Shown here piece by piece: positions 36,851 to 48,129 of a DNA stretch of 64,000 nucleotides. The DNA is from JADJOY01 sp016713535 [NCBI: Deltaproteobacteria bacterium] (GTDB lineage Bacteria > JADJOY01): contig JADJOY010000037.1 of assembly GCA_016713535.1 (NCBI GenBank), positions 52,349 to 116,348 on the forward strand. The letters run 5' to 3'. Position numbers and translations under genes: made by a program. Each line of letters starts with the position of its first letter. Positions within the stretch are counted from its first letter, which is position 1. The notes under the pieces are model-generated. The model searched no databases, was not told the DNA's origin, and worked only from the letters and a program-made list of their open reading frames with translations.

Positions 36851-39109
36851 TCACGAGTACATGGCGTCGGGCCACAAGGTGTCGGTGATCGCGCGGCGGC
36901 CCGACTCGCGCTTCCAGTACTCGGACTCGAGATCGAGGGGCACCGCGGTGGCCACCAGCTTCAGCAAGCGCCCCTCGAGCTCGCCCACCACCGCCGCGTC
37001 CTCGACCACCACGTTCACCTCACGCTCCCAGTACGCGGCGGTCGCGTCGAGGTTGGCCGAGCCGACGCTCGCCACCTCGCCGTCGGCGGTGATGACCTTG
37101 GCGTGAACGTAGGGCCGCACCGCACCACCGCGCGCGACCAGCAACGGGAGTCCACTCACCTGTACTTCGTAGACGTGTACGCCCCCCCGGATCAAGGGCT
37201 CGAAGCGGCGCTTGGTCATGTATTCGAAGAGCTCGCGGTGGATCGGGCCCTTGAAGAACGTGCCGTCGGCGCGCCGCGGGATCGCGCACCCGGTGAGGAA
37301 ATCGATGCGCACGCCGCGCTTCACCGCGCGCAGCATGGTGGCCGCAGGGTCGCGAGCACCGGGAAATCGTTGAGCACCACCACGTGGTCGCGCGCCGTGG
37401 ATGATCGCCTCGTAGCTGAGCAGCGCGTTGGCGTCAGCGAGACCGTCGTGGTGGATCACCCGCGCCCGGGTGGTGCCGAGGCTCGCCAGCCGCGGCGGCA
37501 CGCCGTCGTCCTCGGCGACCTCGGTGCCGCGGTTGCGGCGCCAGTTCTCGAGGAACACGCGCTGGACCTGCGCGACCAGCGGGCCGCGCACCTCGAGGTG
37601 GGCGTCGAGCCACGGGATGCGGTCCTGGGGTGTCGCGTCGAGGATCGCGACCTCCTCGAAGCCCTCGTAGTACTCGTCGCCGGCGTTGCGGCCGCTCACG
37701 AACGCGACGCGCCCGTCGACCACGATCAGCTTGCGGTGGTCGCGCTGCTTGAGCCGTACCGCGTCGACGCCCTCGGCGAAGGTGATGGGGTCGCTCGCGA
37801 TGATCTCGACGTCGGGCTCGCCGCTCAGGCTCTTGGCCACCGGGTTCTGCAGGCCGAGGAGCTCCTGACCCGAGTAGAGCGCGTCGACGACCAGCCGGAC
37901 GTGCACGCCGCGGCGCGCCGCCACCACCAGCCGCGCCGCGAACTGCTCGGCGAAGCGGCCCTCCTTGAGCATGTAGAACTGCGCGTGGATCGAGCGCTCG
38001 GCGCGCTCGAGCGCGGCGAACACCGCCTCGCGCGCGGCGCGGTTGTCGAGCTCGACGTGGACCTGGTTGCCCTCCGCCACGCGGCTGCCGGTCATGAGGT
38101 CGAGGCCGCGGGTGAAGCGCTCCTCGGGTCGCGCGGCGTCGCGCTCGCGGACCATCGCCGCCGCCCGCGCGGCGAGGTCGGCGAGCGCCGCGTCGTTCGC
38201 CGCGAGCTCCGCGAACTCCTCCCACGGCACGGCCGTCACGCCGCCCACCGCCTCGAACGCGGCGACCCGCTCGGGGGTGACGATCGCGAGCACCACCGGC
38301 ACGCCCAGCGCACGGACGCGGCGCAGCGTGCTGCTCGCGAAGATCGGCGCGAAGTCGACCTGCAAGGTGGCGAAGCCCAGGTCCTCGGCGGGGTGGACCA
38401 TCGTCGCCGAGCGTGGCAGCTCCTCGCGCTCGACGATGGCGCGCAGGTCGAGGGTGCGATCGAGGTCGTGGAGGTCGACGTAGCAGAGCTGGAAGCCGCG
38501 CCGCGCGAGCGCCCGCAGCGGCTCGAGCGCCTCGCCCTGGGCGCCGAGCAGCAGGCTCGCGTCGACCGCCGCGACCGGCTGATCGGTGACCACCTGCAGC
38601 ACGCCGTATTCACCGGGCTCGAGCGGGCGCAGCACCCGTCCCTTGTCGCTGAGGACCTCGTAGGTGACGCGGTGCAGGCCCGGCTGGGTCGGCACGTAGG
38701 CGAAGTGGGCGAGCCCGCGCTCGTCGGTGCGCGCCTCGCCCACCACCGTGCCGTCCACGGCGAAGCGCACGGTGCGATCGGCGAGGTCCGGCCCGCCGCG
38801 GTAGAGCGCCTCGACCTTGACCGAGAGGTCGACCTCGAAGCCGAGCGCGGCGATGCGATCGCGCCCCGATTCCTGCACGAAACGCAGCCAGCTACGCCCG
38901 CCGCGCCACTGCTCGACGACCTCCACGACGCGCCGCACGGCGTCGTCGAGGGGGTGCTCGCTGGGCACCGGCACGACGACGCGGCTGGGGGCGATCTCCG
39001 GGTCGGTGACCGCGGCCGCGATGGCCTCCGCCGGGACCGTGGCCGACTCGCGGGTCAGCGCGCGCAGGACCTCGCTGATGCGGTCGGCGAGGTTGCGCTC
39101 GGCGGGCAT
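36851..39109 (-). CDS. Phospholipase D-like / cardiolipin synthase-like protein
   Basis: A 752-residue protein starting MPAERNLADRISEVL (39109). The N-terminal 330 residues include a beta-sandwich (VKVEALYRGGPDLADRTVRFAVDG) and a DUF-like Rossmann part. The two PLD catalytic motifs follow: HRKLIVVDGRVAFVSGRNAGD and HAKVITADGEVASVGSANLD (HxK-x4-D). It may exchange or hydrolyse phosphodiesters, as cardiolipin synthases do, but the long N-terminus is unusual. Between about 37341 and 37400 the frame reads GARPRGGAQRFPGARDPA, while an adjacent frame reads ARDHVVVLNDFPVLATL, which fits better. Two compensating indels are likely there. No signal peptide is present. Confidence 0.8.
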   Translation of the reverse strand: MPAERNLADRISEVLRALTRESATVPAEAIAAAVTDPEIAPSRVVVPVPSEHPLDDAVRRVVEVVEQWRGGRSWLRFVQESGRDRIAALGFEVDLSVKVEALYRGGPDLADRTVRFAVDGTVVGEARTDERGLAHFAYVPTQPGLHRVTYEVLSDKGRVLRPLEPGEYGVLQVVTDQPVAAVDASLLLGAQGEALEPLRALARRGFQLCYVDLHDLDRTLDLRAIVEREELPRSATMVHPAEDLGFATLQVDFAPIFASSTLRRVRALGVPVVLAIVTPERVAAFEAVGGVTAVPWEEFAELAANDAALADLAARAAAMVRERDAARPEERFTRGLDLMTGSRVAEGNQVHVELDNRAAREAVFAALERAERSIHAQFYMLKEGRFAEQFAARLVVAARRGVHVRLVVDALYSGQELLGLQNPVAKSLSGEPDVEIIASDPITFAEGVDAVRLKQRDHRKLIVVDGRVAFVSGRNAGDEYYEGFEEVAILDATPQDRIPWLDAHLEVRGPLVAQVQRVFLENWRRNRGTEVAEDDGVPPRLASLGTTRARVIHHDGLADANALLSYEAIIHGARPRGGAQRFPGARDPAATMLRAVKRGVRIDFLTGCAIPRRADGTFFKGPIHRELFEYMTKRRFEPLIRGGVHVYEVQVSGLPLLVARGGAVRPYVHAKVITADGEVASVGSANLDATAAYWEREVNVVVEDAAVVGELEGRLLKLVATAVPLDLESEYWKRESGRRAITDTLWPDAMYS

Positions 39110-39485
39110 GGCAGGGACGTGGGTCGTGGCTCGATCGGGGCGCGCCGAACGAGTGTAGCGCGTCGGCGGGCATCGACGCGGTCGCGTCGTACGCCCGGCC
39201 CGCCGGGGAGGGACCTGCACAAACGCGCGATCGCCGCCCCGCCCGACGGGAGCGGTGGGGCCGCCTCCCGTCGCGCAAGCGACGCGCACGCCTCCTCGCC
39301 GCGACCCGCAGGCGGGCCCTCCAGAGCCATTCCGCCATCGGCGTCGGCCGGGATGCGCGCGCTCCGTCGTATCGCCGGGCACGCGACGCGTGCCCCTCCC
39401 CTCGAACCGGCGGCTGCTGACGGCGAGGTCGGCTTGCCCCGCTCGCCGGATGCGGTATTGAGGGGGCTTCGCTCCGAGATCGACG
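39110..39485. repeat. Divergent intergenic region with hairpin repeats
   Basis: This 376-bp gap holds cccgacgggagcggtggggccgcctcccgtcgc (about 39239-39272, an imperfect hairpin). It also holds atcgccgggcacgcgacgcgtgcccctcc (39372-39399, stem gggcacgc/gcgtgccc), which recurs at 27.67 and 53.81 kb. Promoters for both flanking genes should lie here, but none is readable. No coding sequence is seen. Confidence 0.6.
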
Positions 39486-40433
39486 ATGAGACCACCGCCC
39501 ATCGCGACGCTGCTCGTGGGCACGGTCGCGATCAGCTCCGCGGCGGTGCTGATCGTGCTCACCGCGCTCCCGCCCGAGGCCATCGCGGTGTGGCGGCTCG
39601 GCGTCACCACGCTGGTGTTCGCGCCGTTCGCGGCGCGCCGCGCCCGCGCCGAGCTCGCGGCCCTCGACGGGCGCGCGCGGCTCGCGCTGCTCGCGGGCGG
39701 CGTCGCCTTCGGCCTCCACTTCGTGTGGTTCCCGATGGGCTTCACCCGCACCAGCTACGAGAGCACCGTGCTGCTCCTGGTCTCGCAGCCGGTGATGGCG
39801 GCGATCGTGGGTGCCCTCTTCCTCGGCGAGGCGATCAAGGGCTCGATGCTGGTGTCGATGGCGCTCGCCACCTCGGGTCTCGCCATCCTGGTGTGGGACG
39901 ACTACCACTTCCGCCCCGAGCAGCTCCGGGGCGACGCGATCGTGCTGGCGAGCTGTGTGGCGATCGTGACGACGCGCGCGCTGGCGCGGCGGCTGCGCCA
40001 GCTCCTCGGCTTCGCCACCTACGTGTGCGCGATCTCGGCGCTCGGTGCGTGCGTCGCGGGGCTGGGCGCGCTCGCCCGTGGCGTGCCACTCACCCGCGCC
40101 GAGTCGGGCGCCACCGAGTGGATCGCGCTGGCGCTGCTGCTCCTCGTACCCACCATCGGCGGTCACACGGTGTTCCACTACGTGGTCAAGTACGTGCGGG
40201 TCTTCCACGTGAACCTGGTGATCCTCGCCGAGCCGGTGATCGCGATCGTGATGAAGCACGTGCTGGCGCCGTGGTTCGAGGTGTTTCGCGGCAACGCGCT
40301 GACCCGCGCCCACTGGCTCGGCGGCGCGCTGTTGTTCGGCGGCGTGGCCATCGGCCTGGTGCTGCGCGACCGCGAGGAGCCGCGCAGCGCGGCGAACGGA
40401 GAGCGGACGGAGCTGGAAGGAGCGGTGCCGTGA
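39486..40433 (+). CDS. EamA/DMT-superfamily transporter
   Basis: A 315-residue inner-membrane protein with ten hydrophobic helices arranged as two EamA repeats. The first repeat ends with LLLVSQPVMAAIVGALFLGEAIKGS. The second has HVNLVILAEPVIAIVMKHVLAPWFEV, where the P-V-A-I-x-x-x-L block normally precedes the re-entrant acidic residue. Members export or import small metabolites; the substrate is not predictable. ATG 39486 opens the frame. The stop overlaps the GTG of the M16 peptidase gene (GTGA), indicating an operon. Confidence 0.88.
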   Translation: MRPPPIATLLVGTVAISSAAVLIVLTALPPEAIAVWRLGVTTLVFAPFAARRARAELAALDGRARLALLAGGVAFGLHFVWFPMGFTRTSYESTVLLLVSQPVMAAIVGALFLGEAIKGSMLVSMALATSGLAILVWDDYHFRPEQLRGDAIVLASCVAIVTTRALARRLRQLLGFATYVCAISALGACVAGLGALARGVPLTRAESGATEWIALALLLLVPTIGGHTVFHYVVKYVRVFHVNLVILAEPVIAIVMKHVLAPWFEVFRGNALTRAHWLGGALLFGGVAIGLVLRDREEPRSAANGERTELEGAVP

Positions 40434-42130
40434 GGCGAGAGCGGAGCGGCCGAGCACGATGGGTCTTCACCTGCGGTGCCTTCGTGCTCGGGTGCGCGAG
40501 CCGGCCGGTGGCGGTCCCCCCGCCCGAGCCCACGGTGGCCGCCACGCCCGAGCCCGCGGGGTCGTTCGATCCGGGCGAGCTGGTGGTGGCGGGCCATCGA
40601 TTCGAGCGCCGGCTGCTCGCCAACGGGCTCACCGGGCTCGCGATCCGCGACCCCGCCAACCACGGCGGCACCACCTCGGTGTTCGTGATCTACGGCGTCG
40701 GCAAGCGCATGGAGGGAGCGCTCACCACCGGCGTCGCGCACCTCACCGAGCACGCGATGTACGCGGGGACTTTGATGACCCCCGCGGGCCAGCACGACGC
40801 GCGCATCCACGCGCTCGGCGGCGAGTCGAACGCCTACACCCGGCAGGACGTGACGATCTACTACGACAGCAAGATCCCGGTCGCCGCGCTCCACGAGGTG
40901 CTGGCGATGGAGGCCGACCGGATGCGCGGCCTGACCTTCGAGCGCGCCGCGTTCGAGCACGAGCGCCAGCGCCTCGTCGAGGAGGAGGCCGGCACCGTCA
41001 CCGAATCCACCCGCCGCGGCGAGCTCCTCGAGAGCCTGGTGTTCCGCGCCCATCCCTACGGCGCCGGGCTCCTCGACGAGCGGGGGCACACGCTCGCGGG
41101 CCGGCTCACGCTCGAGTAGGTGCGGCAGTTCTACGACCTCTGGTACCACCCCGAGCGGGCCACGGTGGTGGTGGCCGGCGACCTCGAGCCCGGCGCCGCC
41201 CTCACCGCCATCGAGCGCGCGTTCGCCGGCGTGCCGGCGGGGCCGAGCGCGCCGCCCATCCCCGCCGAGCCCGACGACGCCCCCGGCGGCACCGCGACGG
41301 TGGCCGCGCCCACGCTCACCCGGCCTCGCGTCAGCCTCGCGTGGGTGGGGCCGGCGGCGAACCGGGCCCCCGACGACCCGCGCGACCGCGCCGCGCTCGG
41401 CGTGCTCGGCGCGGCGCTCTCGAAAGAGAAGCTCGGCGGCGCGCCGATCGACGCGGGCACCGGCGACGGCGTCGATCGCGACCTGTTCGTGATCTCGGCC
41501 ACCGGTCCGAACGCGAGCCGCGACCTCGCGCGGCGGATGGAGCGCGTGCGCCGCGAGGGGATCGGCGCGAAGCAGCTCGCGCACGAGGTCGAGGCGTCCC
41601 TCGAGACGCTCGCCGAGCGGCCGCTGATCGCCGAGCGACCCTACTTCGCGCTCGCCGGCGCGGTCGGCGCGGACGTGGCGCTCGACCTCGGCGATGTCGC
41701 CGCGGGAACCGAGCAGACACTTCGCGCGCTCACTCCCGAGATCGTGCGCGACGCCGCGCGCCGCTGGCTGCCCGCCGAGCGCGCGTGGGTGGTGCGCTTC
41801 GAGCCGACCGATCCGAGCCTGGCGGCGCGGCCGCTGCCGGACGATCCGCAGGCGCTTCAGCGCATCGCCGAGGAGGCGGCGGAGAGCGGCGAGCTCGACC
41901 GCGCGATCGCGGCCTACGAGAAGCTCCTCGCGCGGAACCCGAACCGCATGTGGACCGTCATCTACCTCTACGAGACGGGCGGGCTCCGGCTGCGGCTGGG
42001 CGACCTGGCGGGCGCCCGCCGCGACCTCGAGCGGGCGCTCGCCCTGGTCGATTATCCCGCGGTGCGTGAGCTGCTCGCCGAGGTGGAGGCGCAGGCGAAG
42101 GCGCGGGGGGGAGCGCTCGACGCCCCGTGA
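40430..42130 (+). CDS. M16-family zinc peptidase lipoprotein interrupted by an in-frame amber codon
   Basis: Starts at GTG 40430 inside the transporter stop. The first 25 residues form a lipoprotein signal (VFTCGAFVLGCAS). The zinc motif HLTEH (GVAHLTEHAMYAG) with the distal Glu in HERQRLVEEEAGTVTE is complete. The sequence then reads RLTLE-stop (TAG 41117-41119) and continues in the same frame as VRQFYDLWYHPERATVVVAGDL, the standard next M16 block. The second half and a TPR-like C-terminus (AIAAYEKLLARNPNRMW) run to 42130. A single G-to-T change (GAG to TAG) explains the stop. It is probably anchored to the periplasmic membrane. It is either a sequencing error or a recent nonsense mutation. 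Confidence 0.8.
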
Positions 42131-42132
42131 CC

Positions 42133-42413
42133 GGTCGGCTGGAGGGCCGCGATCCTTCGCGGCCGCGAACGATGCCGCTCGCCCGCAGCAGCGATCGCGA
42201 TCGGTCACTGGCTGCACGGACCTCGTAGCGGCGGGCGCGAGTCCGCCGAGGAACGGACACGAGTGAGGCGATCGGCTCCACTCCCGGGCGGCCTCGCGGC
42301 CGGCCCTACGAGCTGCACACGACGCACGGGACGCCTCCGAGCTGAAGAGCCGCCGCGATCGTTCGCGCCCGCGGTGACATAATCCGCGGCACCCCCACGG
42401 ATCGGAGTCAGTC
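42133..42413. repeat. Intergenic region with one GGAGGG hairpin
   Basis: The hairpin ctggagggccgcgatccttcgcggccgcgaac (42139-42169) matches the 27.4-27.6 kb copies. The remainder to the SulP start has no gene or recognisable motif, apart from a likely ribosome site GGAG at about 42404. Confidence 0.6.
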
Positions 42414-44084
42414 GTGTTCACGCCCAAGCTGGTCGTGTGCCTGCGGGAGGGCTACGACCGGAAGCTCTTCGTCGCGGACCTCTTCGCCGGGCTCACCGTC
42501 GGCATCGTCGCGCTCCCGCTCGCGATGGCGTTCGGCATCGCCTCCGGCGTCGCTCCCGAGCGCGGGCTCTTCACCGCGATCGTCGCCGGCTTCCTGATCT
42601 CGGCGCTCGGCGGCAGCCGGGTGCAGATCGGCGGGCCGACGGGTGCGTTCGTGGTGATCGTCTACGGCATCGTGCAGAAGCACGGCTACGACGGGCTCGC
42701 GGTCGCGACGCTACTGGCCGGCGTGATCCTGATCGGCATGGGGCTCGCGCGCTTCGGCACGCTCATCAAGTTCATCCCCTACCCGGTCACCACCGGGTTC
42801 ACCTCGGGGATCGCGCTCATCATCTTCTCGTCGCAGGTGAAGGACCTGCTCGGCCTGAAGATGGACGCGGTTCCCGCCGAGTTCCTGCACAAGTGGGGTG
42901 CTTACGTCACGCACCTGGGGAGCTGGAACCCGTGGGCGGTGTTCGTGAGCGCGGCCTCGATCGCCACGATCCTCGCCTGCAAGCGCTTCACGCCGCGCAT
43001 CCCGGGCCCGATGGTCACGGTGATCGGTGCCTCGGTGACGGCGTACGTGTTCCACCTGCCGGTGGAGACGATCGGCACGCGCTTCGGCGGCATCCCGCAC
43101 CTCTTGCCCGCGCCGCACCTGCCGCACGTGGCGCTCGCGTCGCTGCGTGAGCTGGTACCCGAGGCGTTCACGATCGCGATGCTGGGCGCGATCGAGTCGC
43201 TGCTGTCGGCGGTGGTCGCCGACGGCATGACCGGCGGACGTCACCGCTCGAACATCGAGCTCATCGCGCAGGGCGTCGCCAACATCGGCTCGGTGATCTT
43301 CGGCGGCATCCCCGCGACCGGCGCGATCGCGCGCACCGCCACCAACGTGCGTAGCGGCGGCAAGACGCCGGTGGCCGGCATCATCCACGCCATGACGCTC
43401 GGCGCGATCCTCTTCTTCCTGGCGCCGCTCGCGAGCGCGATCCCGCTCGCGGCGCTGGCGTCGGTGCTGGTGATCGTGGCGTGGAACATGGCCGAGATCG
43501 ACCACTTCCGCTCGCTGCTGCGGGCCCCCAAGAGCGACATCGCGGTGCTGCTGACGTCGTTCCTCCTCACCGTGCTGGTCGACCTGACCGTGGCGGTGGA
43601 GGTGGGCCTGGTGATGGCGTCGCTGCTCTTCATTCGGCGCATGAGCGAGGTCACCGCGGTGCGCGCAATCCTCGAGGACCGCTCCGACGAGGACTCGGTG
43701 GTGCTGCCCGAGGGCCGCGACCCCGACGCCACCGCCAACAAGATCGTGCCGCCCGGCGTGCGGGTCTACGAGATCAACGGGCCGTTCTTCTTCGGCGTCG
43801 CGGACAAGCTCAAGGACACCCTGGACACCATCGACCGTCAGCCCAAGGTGTTCATCCTGCGGATGCGGCGCGTGCCGGCGGTGGACGCGACCGGCCTGCA
43901 CGCGCTCGAGGAGTTCTGGATCAAGTGCAACCGCCACGGCACGCACCTCTTGCTCTCGGGGCTGGGCGAGCAGCCACGCGCGGCGATCGAGAACGCCGGG
44001 CTAGACCAGAAGATCGGCCGCGAGAATCTCCACCGCCACATCGACGAGGCCCTCGCCCACGCCCGAGCGCTCGTGGGTGGGTGA
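42414..44084 (+). CDS. SulP-family anion transporter with STAS domain
   Basis: A 556-residue transporter with the SulP N-terminal signature [19 protein letters not shown], followed by [20 protein letters not shown] and ten to fourteen membrane segments ([21 protein letters not shown]). From about residue 440 a cytoplasmic STAS domain runs [22 protein letters not shown] to [20 protein letters not shown]; the conserved Ser of anti-sigma-antagonist STAS domains is Thr here. SulP proteins move sulfate, bicarbonate or other anions. Start GTG 42414. No regulator or carbonic anhydrase is adjacent to narrow the substrate. Confidence 0.93.
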   Translation: MFTPKLVVCLREGYDRKLFVADLFAGLTVGIVALPLAMAFGIASGVAPERGLFTAIVAGFLISALGGSRVQIGGPTGAFVVIVYGIVQKHGYDGLAVATLLAGVILIGMGLARFGTLIKFIPYPVTTGFTSGIALIIFSSQVKDLLGLKMDAVPAEFLHKWGAYVTHLGSWNPWAVFVSAASIATILACKRFTPRIPGPMVTVIGASVTAYVFHLPVETIGTRFGGIPHLLPAPHLPHVALASLRELVPEAFTIAMLGAIESLLSAVVADGMTGGRHRSNIELIAQGVANIGSVIFGGIPATGAIARTATNVRSGGKTPVAGIIHAMTLGAILFFLAPLASAIPLAALASVLVIVAWNMAEIDHFRSLLRAPKSDIAVLLTSFLLTVLVDLTVAVEVGLVMASLLFIRRMSEVTAVRAILEDRSDEDSVVLPEGRDPDATANKIVPPGVRVYEINGPFFFGVADKLKDTLDTIDRQPKVFILRMRRVPAVDATGLHALEEFWIKCNRHGTHLLLSGLGEQPRAAIENAGLDQKIGRENLHRHIDEALAHARALVGG

Positions 44085-44087
44085 AAG

Positions 44088-44165
44088 CGCTGGAGCGCGG
44101 CCGCTCCGTCGGCCGCCGGCGATCGAGCGCTGGGTCGGTGACGGAGCACCGACGCTCCATCGCGC
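44088..44165. repeat. Two short hairpin repeats upstream of pgm
   Basis: Contains gctggagcgcggccgctccgtcggccgccggcgatcg (about 44089-44125), matching 35420-35450 downstream of another gene. It is followed by gtcggtgacggagcaccgac (about 44133-44153), the mirror of the 27.22 kb hairpin. Confidence 0.55.
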
Positions 44166-44262
44166 ACGCCGCGCCGGCCGACCTTGGATCGCGATCGGAG
44201 GCCCCGTAGGTTGGCGCTCCGATGCTCGTTCCCGAGGCAGCGGATACCCTTCGGAGGCCGTC

Positions 44263-45904
<1,642 letters not shown>

Positions 45905-46027
45905 GCGTCCGGCCCGCGACGGGGTGGCCCCGTCGGCGCGCTCCTGCACGTCGTGGGCCTGGAGCGCGGGGCCGTCACCCCCGCACCGGCAATCCGCTCG
46001 ATCGGCGACCCTCCTCCGCGGAGCACC

Positions 46028-46495
46028 ATGCTCGACCTCTATCTCGACGGTGACGGCTGCCCGGTCAAGGACGAGACCTGCAAGGTCGCGAAGCGCTACC
46101 AGCTCACCGTCTACGTGGTCTCGAACCGGCCGATCTTCGTGCCGTCCGATGCGCGGATCGTGCCCGTCCGGGTGAAGGCTAGGCCGGACGAGGCAGACCA
46201 CTGGATCGCCGAGCGCGCCGGGCTCGACGACGTCGTGGTCACCGCGGACATCCCGCTCGCCGCGCGCGCCCTCGAGAAGGGCGCCTGGGTCCTCGCCCCG
46301 CGCGGTGAGCCGTTCTCCCGCGACACCATCGGCGAGAAGCTCGCCATGCGCGAGCTCATGAACGAGCTGCGCGACATGGGGGCCGTGAGCGGCGGCCCGC
46401 CGCCCATGGCGGCCCGCGACCGCTCGCGCTACCTGCAGCGGCTGGACCAGACGATCCAGGCGATCCGCCGCGCGCCGGACCGCTCGCCCAGCTGA
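46028..46495 (+). CDS. YaiI/YqxD family protein (DUF188)
   Basis: A 155-residue cytoplasmic protein with the DUF188 hallmarks LDGDGCPVKDETCKVAKRY, VYVVSNRP, DEADHWIAERA, DVVVTADIPLAARALEKGA, LAPRGEPFSRDTIGEKLAMRE and a C-terminal helix. The fold is PIN-like with conserved Asp residues, but no activity is established. ATG 46028 is preferred over in-frame starts upstream, which add Pro-rich non-family sequence. It follows pgm by 123 bp and is co-directional. Downstream lies an AT-rich IS-end remnant. Confidence 0.9.
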   Translation: MLDLYLDGDGCPVKDETCKVAKRYQLTVYVVSNRPIFVPSDARIVPVRVKARPDEADHWIAERAGLDDVVVTADIPLAARALEKGAWVLAPRGEPFSRDTIGEKLAMRELMNELRDMGAVSGGPPPMAARDRSRYLQRLDQTIQAIRRAPDRSPS

Positions 46496-46513
46496 ACGGA
46501 TCTACACATCTCG

Positions 46514-46627
46514 CCAGTGAAAAGCATCACTATCTGCCATTTAAATTCATCACTTTACGCCATTGAAAACTGTTACATTCTGCTTTCAGCCGATCGCGAG
46601 TCGGCGGTAAAACAGGGCAGTTTCATG
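46514..46627. mobile_element. Remnant end of an IS21-like element: 23-bp tandem repeats
   Basis: A conspicuously AT-rich island in this GC-rich window. Three perfectly phased 23-bp units lie head to tail: 46514-46536 starts ccagtgaaaagcatcac, 46537-46559 starts ccatttaaattcatcac, and 46560-46582 starts ccattgaaaactgttac. A fourth, weaker copy is at 46605-46627 (starts cggtaaaacagggcag). IS21-family ends carry such repeated transposase-binding sites with this ccattgaaaa character. No istA/istB gene or second end is in the window, so this is a solo end or remnant. Confidence 0.55.
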
Positions 46628-46668
46628 CTCTCCTGGCCGTGGAAAGCCGAGCTCCACGCCGCGGAACG

Positions 46669-47319
46669 TCAGACTTCCACGCCGGCGACCCCGAACTGGG
46701 TTTCGCTCGTGATGTGCGGGATGCCGATGTGGTCCACGAGCTGGATCGCGAGCGCGTCCTCGGGCGTCAGCCACAGGCACCGCCCGCCGGTCTTGGCGAT
46801 GCGCTCGACGAGCTCCGTGCGAGTCATCCCGCAGTTCTTGGCGAAGGTCGACATCATGGACTCGTTGAGGCGCTCGTCGAAGCGCGCCTGCCCGGCGGCG
46901 TCCTCCACGCCCTGCGGCGACACCGCGATCAACATGCCGTGGATCATCGCCGCGCCGTACGGGCTGATGAAGCGCGCTCCGCGCTTGCCGGCGCTCAGCA
47001 CCAGAGCACCCGCCGAATACGCTTGCCCGGAGGCGTAGGTCGAGAACGCGATCGAGCTGCCCGCGATGGCGCTCAGGATCACGCTCACGGCGAAGTAGTC
47101 GCCGCCGTCGGTGGCGATGTCGATGACCGCGGCGCTCACCTTGCGCTCGTAGGTGAGCACCTCCACCGCCTCGACGAACTGCCGCGCCACCACCGCGTTG
47201 AGCTCGCCGTGGAGGTAGAGGGTCGGCGTGTAGGGGCTGAGAAGACCGCTCGCGAGCGGCGACACCACCGCCTCGCCCTCGTCGTCTTCCTGCAATCGTC
47301 CGTGGCCGCGCTCGCTCAT
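46669..47319 (-). CDS. ClpP-like serine protease family protein with altered catalytic triad
   Basis: A 216-residue ClpP/crotonase-fold protein. The nucleophile region is YASGQAYSAGALVLSAGKRG with Ser102, and the His block is ISPYGAAMIHGML with His127. The position of the third residue (RDxF in ClpP) reads GGRCLWLTPEDAL, that is Cys181 instead of Asp. The core strand IDIATDGGDYFAVSVILSAI matches the ClpP oxyanion region. An acidic N-terminal tail (EDDEGEA) is unusual. No Clp ATPase is nearby. The C-terminus lies against the IS21-like remnant, so the last residues could be altered. It could be a specialised or non-proteolytic ClpP homologue. Confidence 0.8.
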   Translation of the reverse strand: MSERGHGRLQEDDEGEAVVSPLASGLLSPYTPTLYLHGELNAVVARQFVEAVEVLTYERKVSAAVIDIATDGGDYFAVSVILSAIAGSSIAFSTYASGQAYSAGALVLSAGKRGARFISPYGAAMIHGMLIAVSPQGVEDAAGQARFDERLNESMMSTFAKNCGMTRTELVERIAKTGGRCLWLTPEDALAIQLVDHIGIPHITSETQFGVAGVEV

Positions 47320-47344
47320 CCGGTTTCTCCTCCGCCGTCCGCGC

Positions 47345-47965
47345 TCAGCCGGCGTGCAGCAGCGGACGCGCGCCGTCCGCGACGTATTGCACCGCGAGCG
47401 CCGCGAGCAAGAGCCCGAGCACCCGGGTGATGACGTTGACGCCGGTCTTCCCCATCAACGCCGTCACCCACGCCGAGATGCGCAAGCTCACGTAGTTGAG
47501 GGCGAGCACCATCGCCAGCGCGAGCGGCACGATCGCGCCGCCGCCCCGGACGGCGCTCGCCTCGCTGGCGAGGATCATCACGCTCGCCACGGCGCCCGGG
47601 CCGGCGATCAGCGGGATCCCCAGCGGAAACACCGCGATGTCGGAGCGCAGCCGCGCCTCCTCCTCTTCCTCCTCGGTGCCGCGCTCGTCCTTGGCGAAGA
47701 GCATGCCCACCGCGATGCGGAAGAGCAGCAGCCCACCGGCGACGCGGAACGCCTCGAGGGTGATGCCGAGCTGGCCGAGCAGCCAGGCCCCGCCCAGCCA
47801 GAACGACATCAGCACCCCACCGGCGACCATCACCGCCTTGCGGGCGATCCGCTCGCGCTCGCGCGGCGTACGCGAACCGGCGAGCCCGACGAAGACCGGC
47901 GCCAGCCCGACCGGGTTCAGCACCACGAACAGCGTCAGGAAGGTGCGGACCGCGAGCGCGCTCAT
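47345..47965 (-). CDS. MarC family integral membrane protein
   Basis: A 206-residue protein with six hydrophobic segments and the MarC motifs FVVLNPVGLAPVFVGL at the N-terminus, AGGLLLFRIAVGML, and DIAVFPLGIPLIAGPGAVAS in the centre. A short acidic loop (DERGTEEEEEEA) interrupts the cytoplasmic connector. The family was named for a supposed antibiotic-resistance role that was not upheld, and its function is unknown. Start at ATG 47965. It lies 25 bp upstream of the ClpP-like gene on the same strand and is likely co-transcribed. Confidence 0.93.
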   Translation of the reverse strand: MSALAVRTFLTLFVVLNPVGLAPVFVGLAGSRTPRERERIARKAVMVAGGVLMSFWLGGAWLLGQLGITLEAFRVAGGLLLFRIAVGMLFAKDERGTEEEEEEARLRSDIAVFPLGIPLIAGPGAVASVMILASEASAVRGGGAIVPLALAMVLALNYVSLRISAWVTALMGKTGVNVITRVLGLLLAALAVQYVADGARPLLHAG

Positions 47966-48129
47966 GCCGCCCCCGCGAGCCGGCGCAGGCTGTCGGTGAT
48001 CGACTGGCCTATGGACTTACGCCGACCCAACGTGTGAAATCCGATCATCGGCCGGCTCACGCACCGGCCGGATACGGTTGGACCGAGGTCGCGAAACGCC
48101 TCGCGTGCAACCCGGAAAGGACCTGAGCC

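Noticed and set aside
36617-41119. Very long plus-strand open frame (about 1500 codons)
   Set aside because: Only its last part (40430-41119) is a real gene, the M16 peptidase. The rest is antisense of the kinase and PLD genes, with Arg/Ala/Gly bias and no domain.
41117-41119. Amber codon as programmed pyrrolysine or suppressed site
   Set aside because: No supporting element (PylRS, tRNA) can be seen in this window; error or nonsense mutation is simpler.
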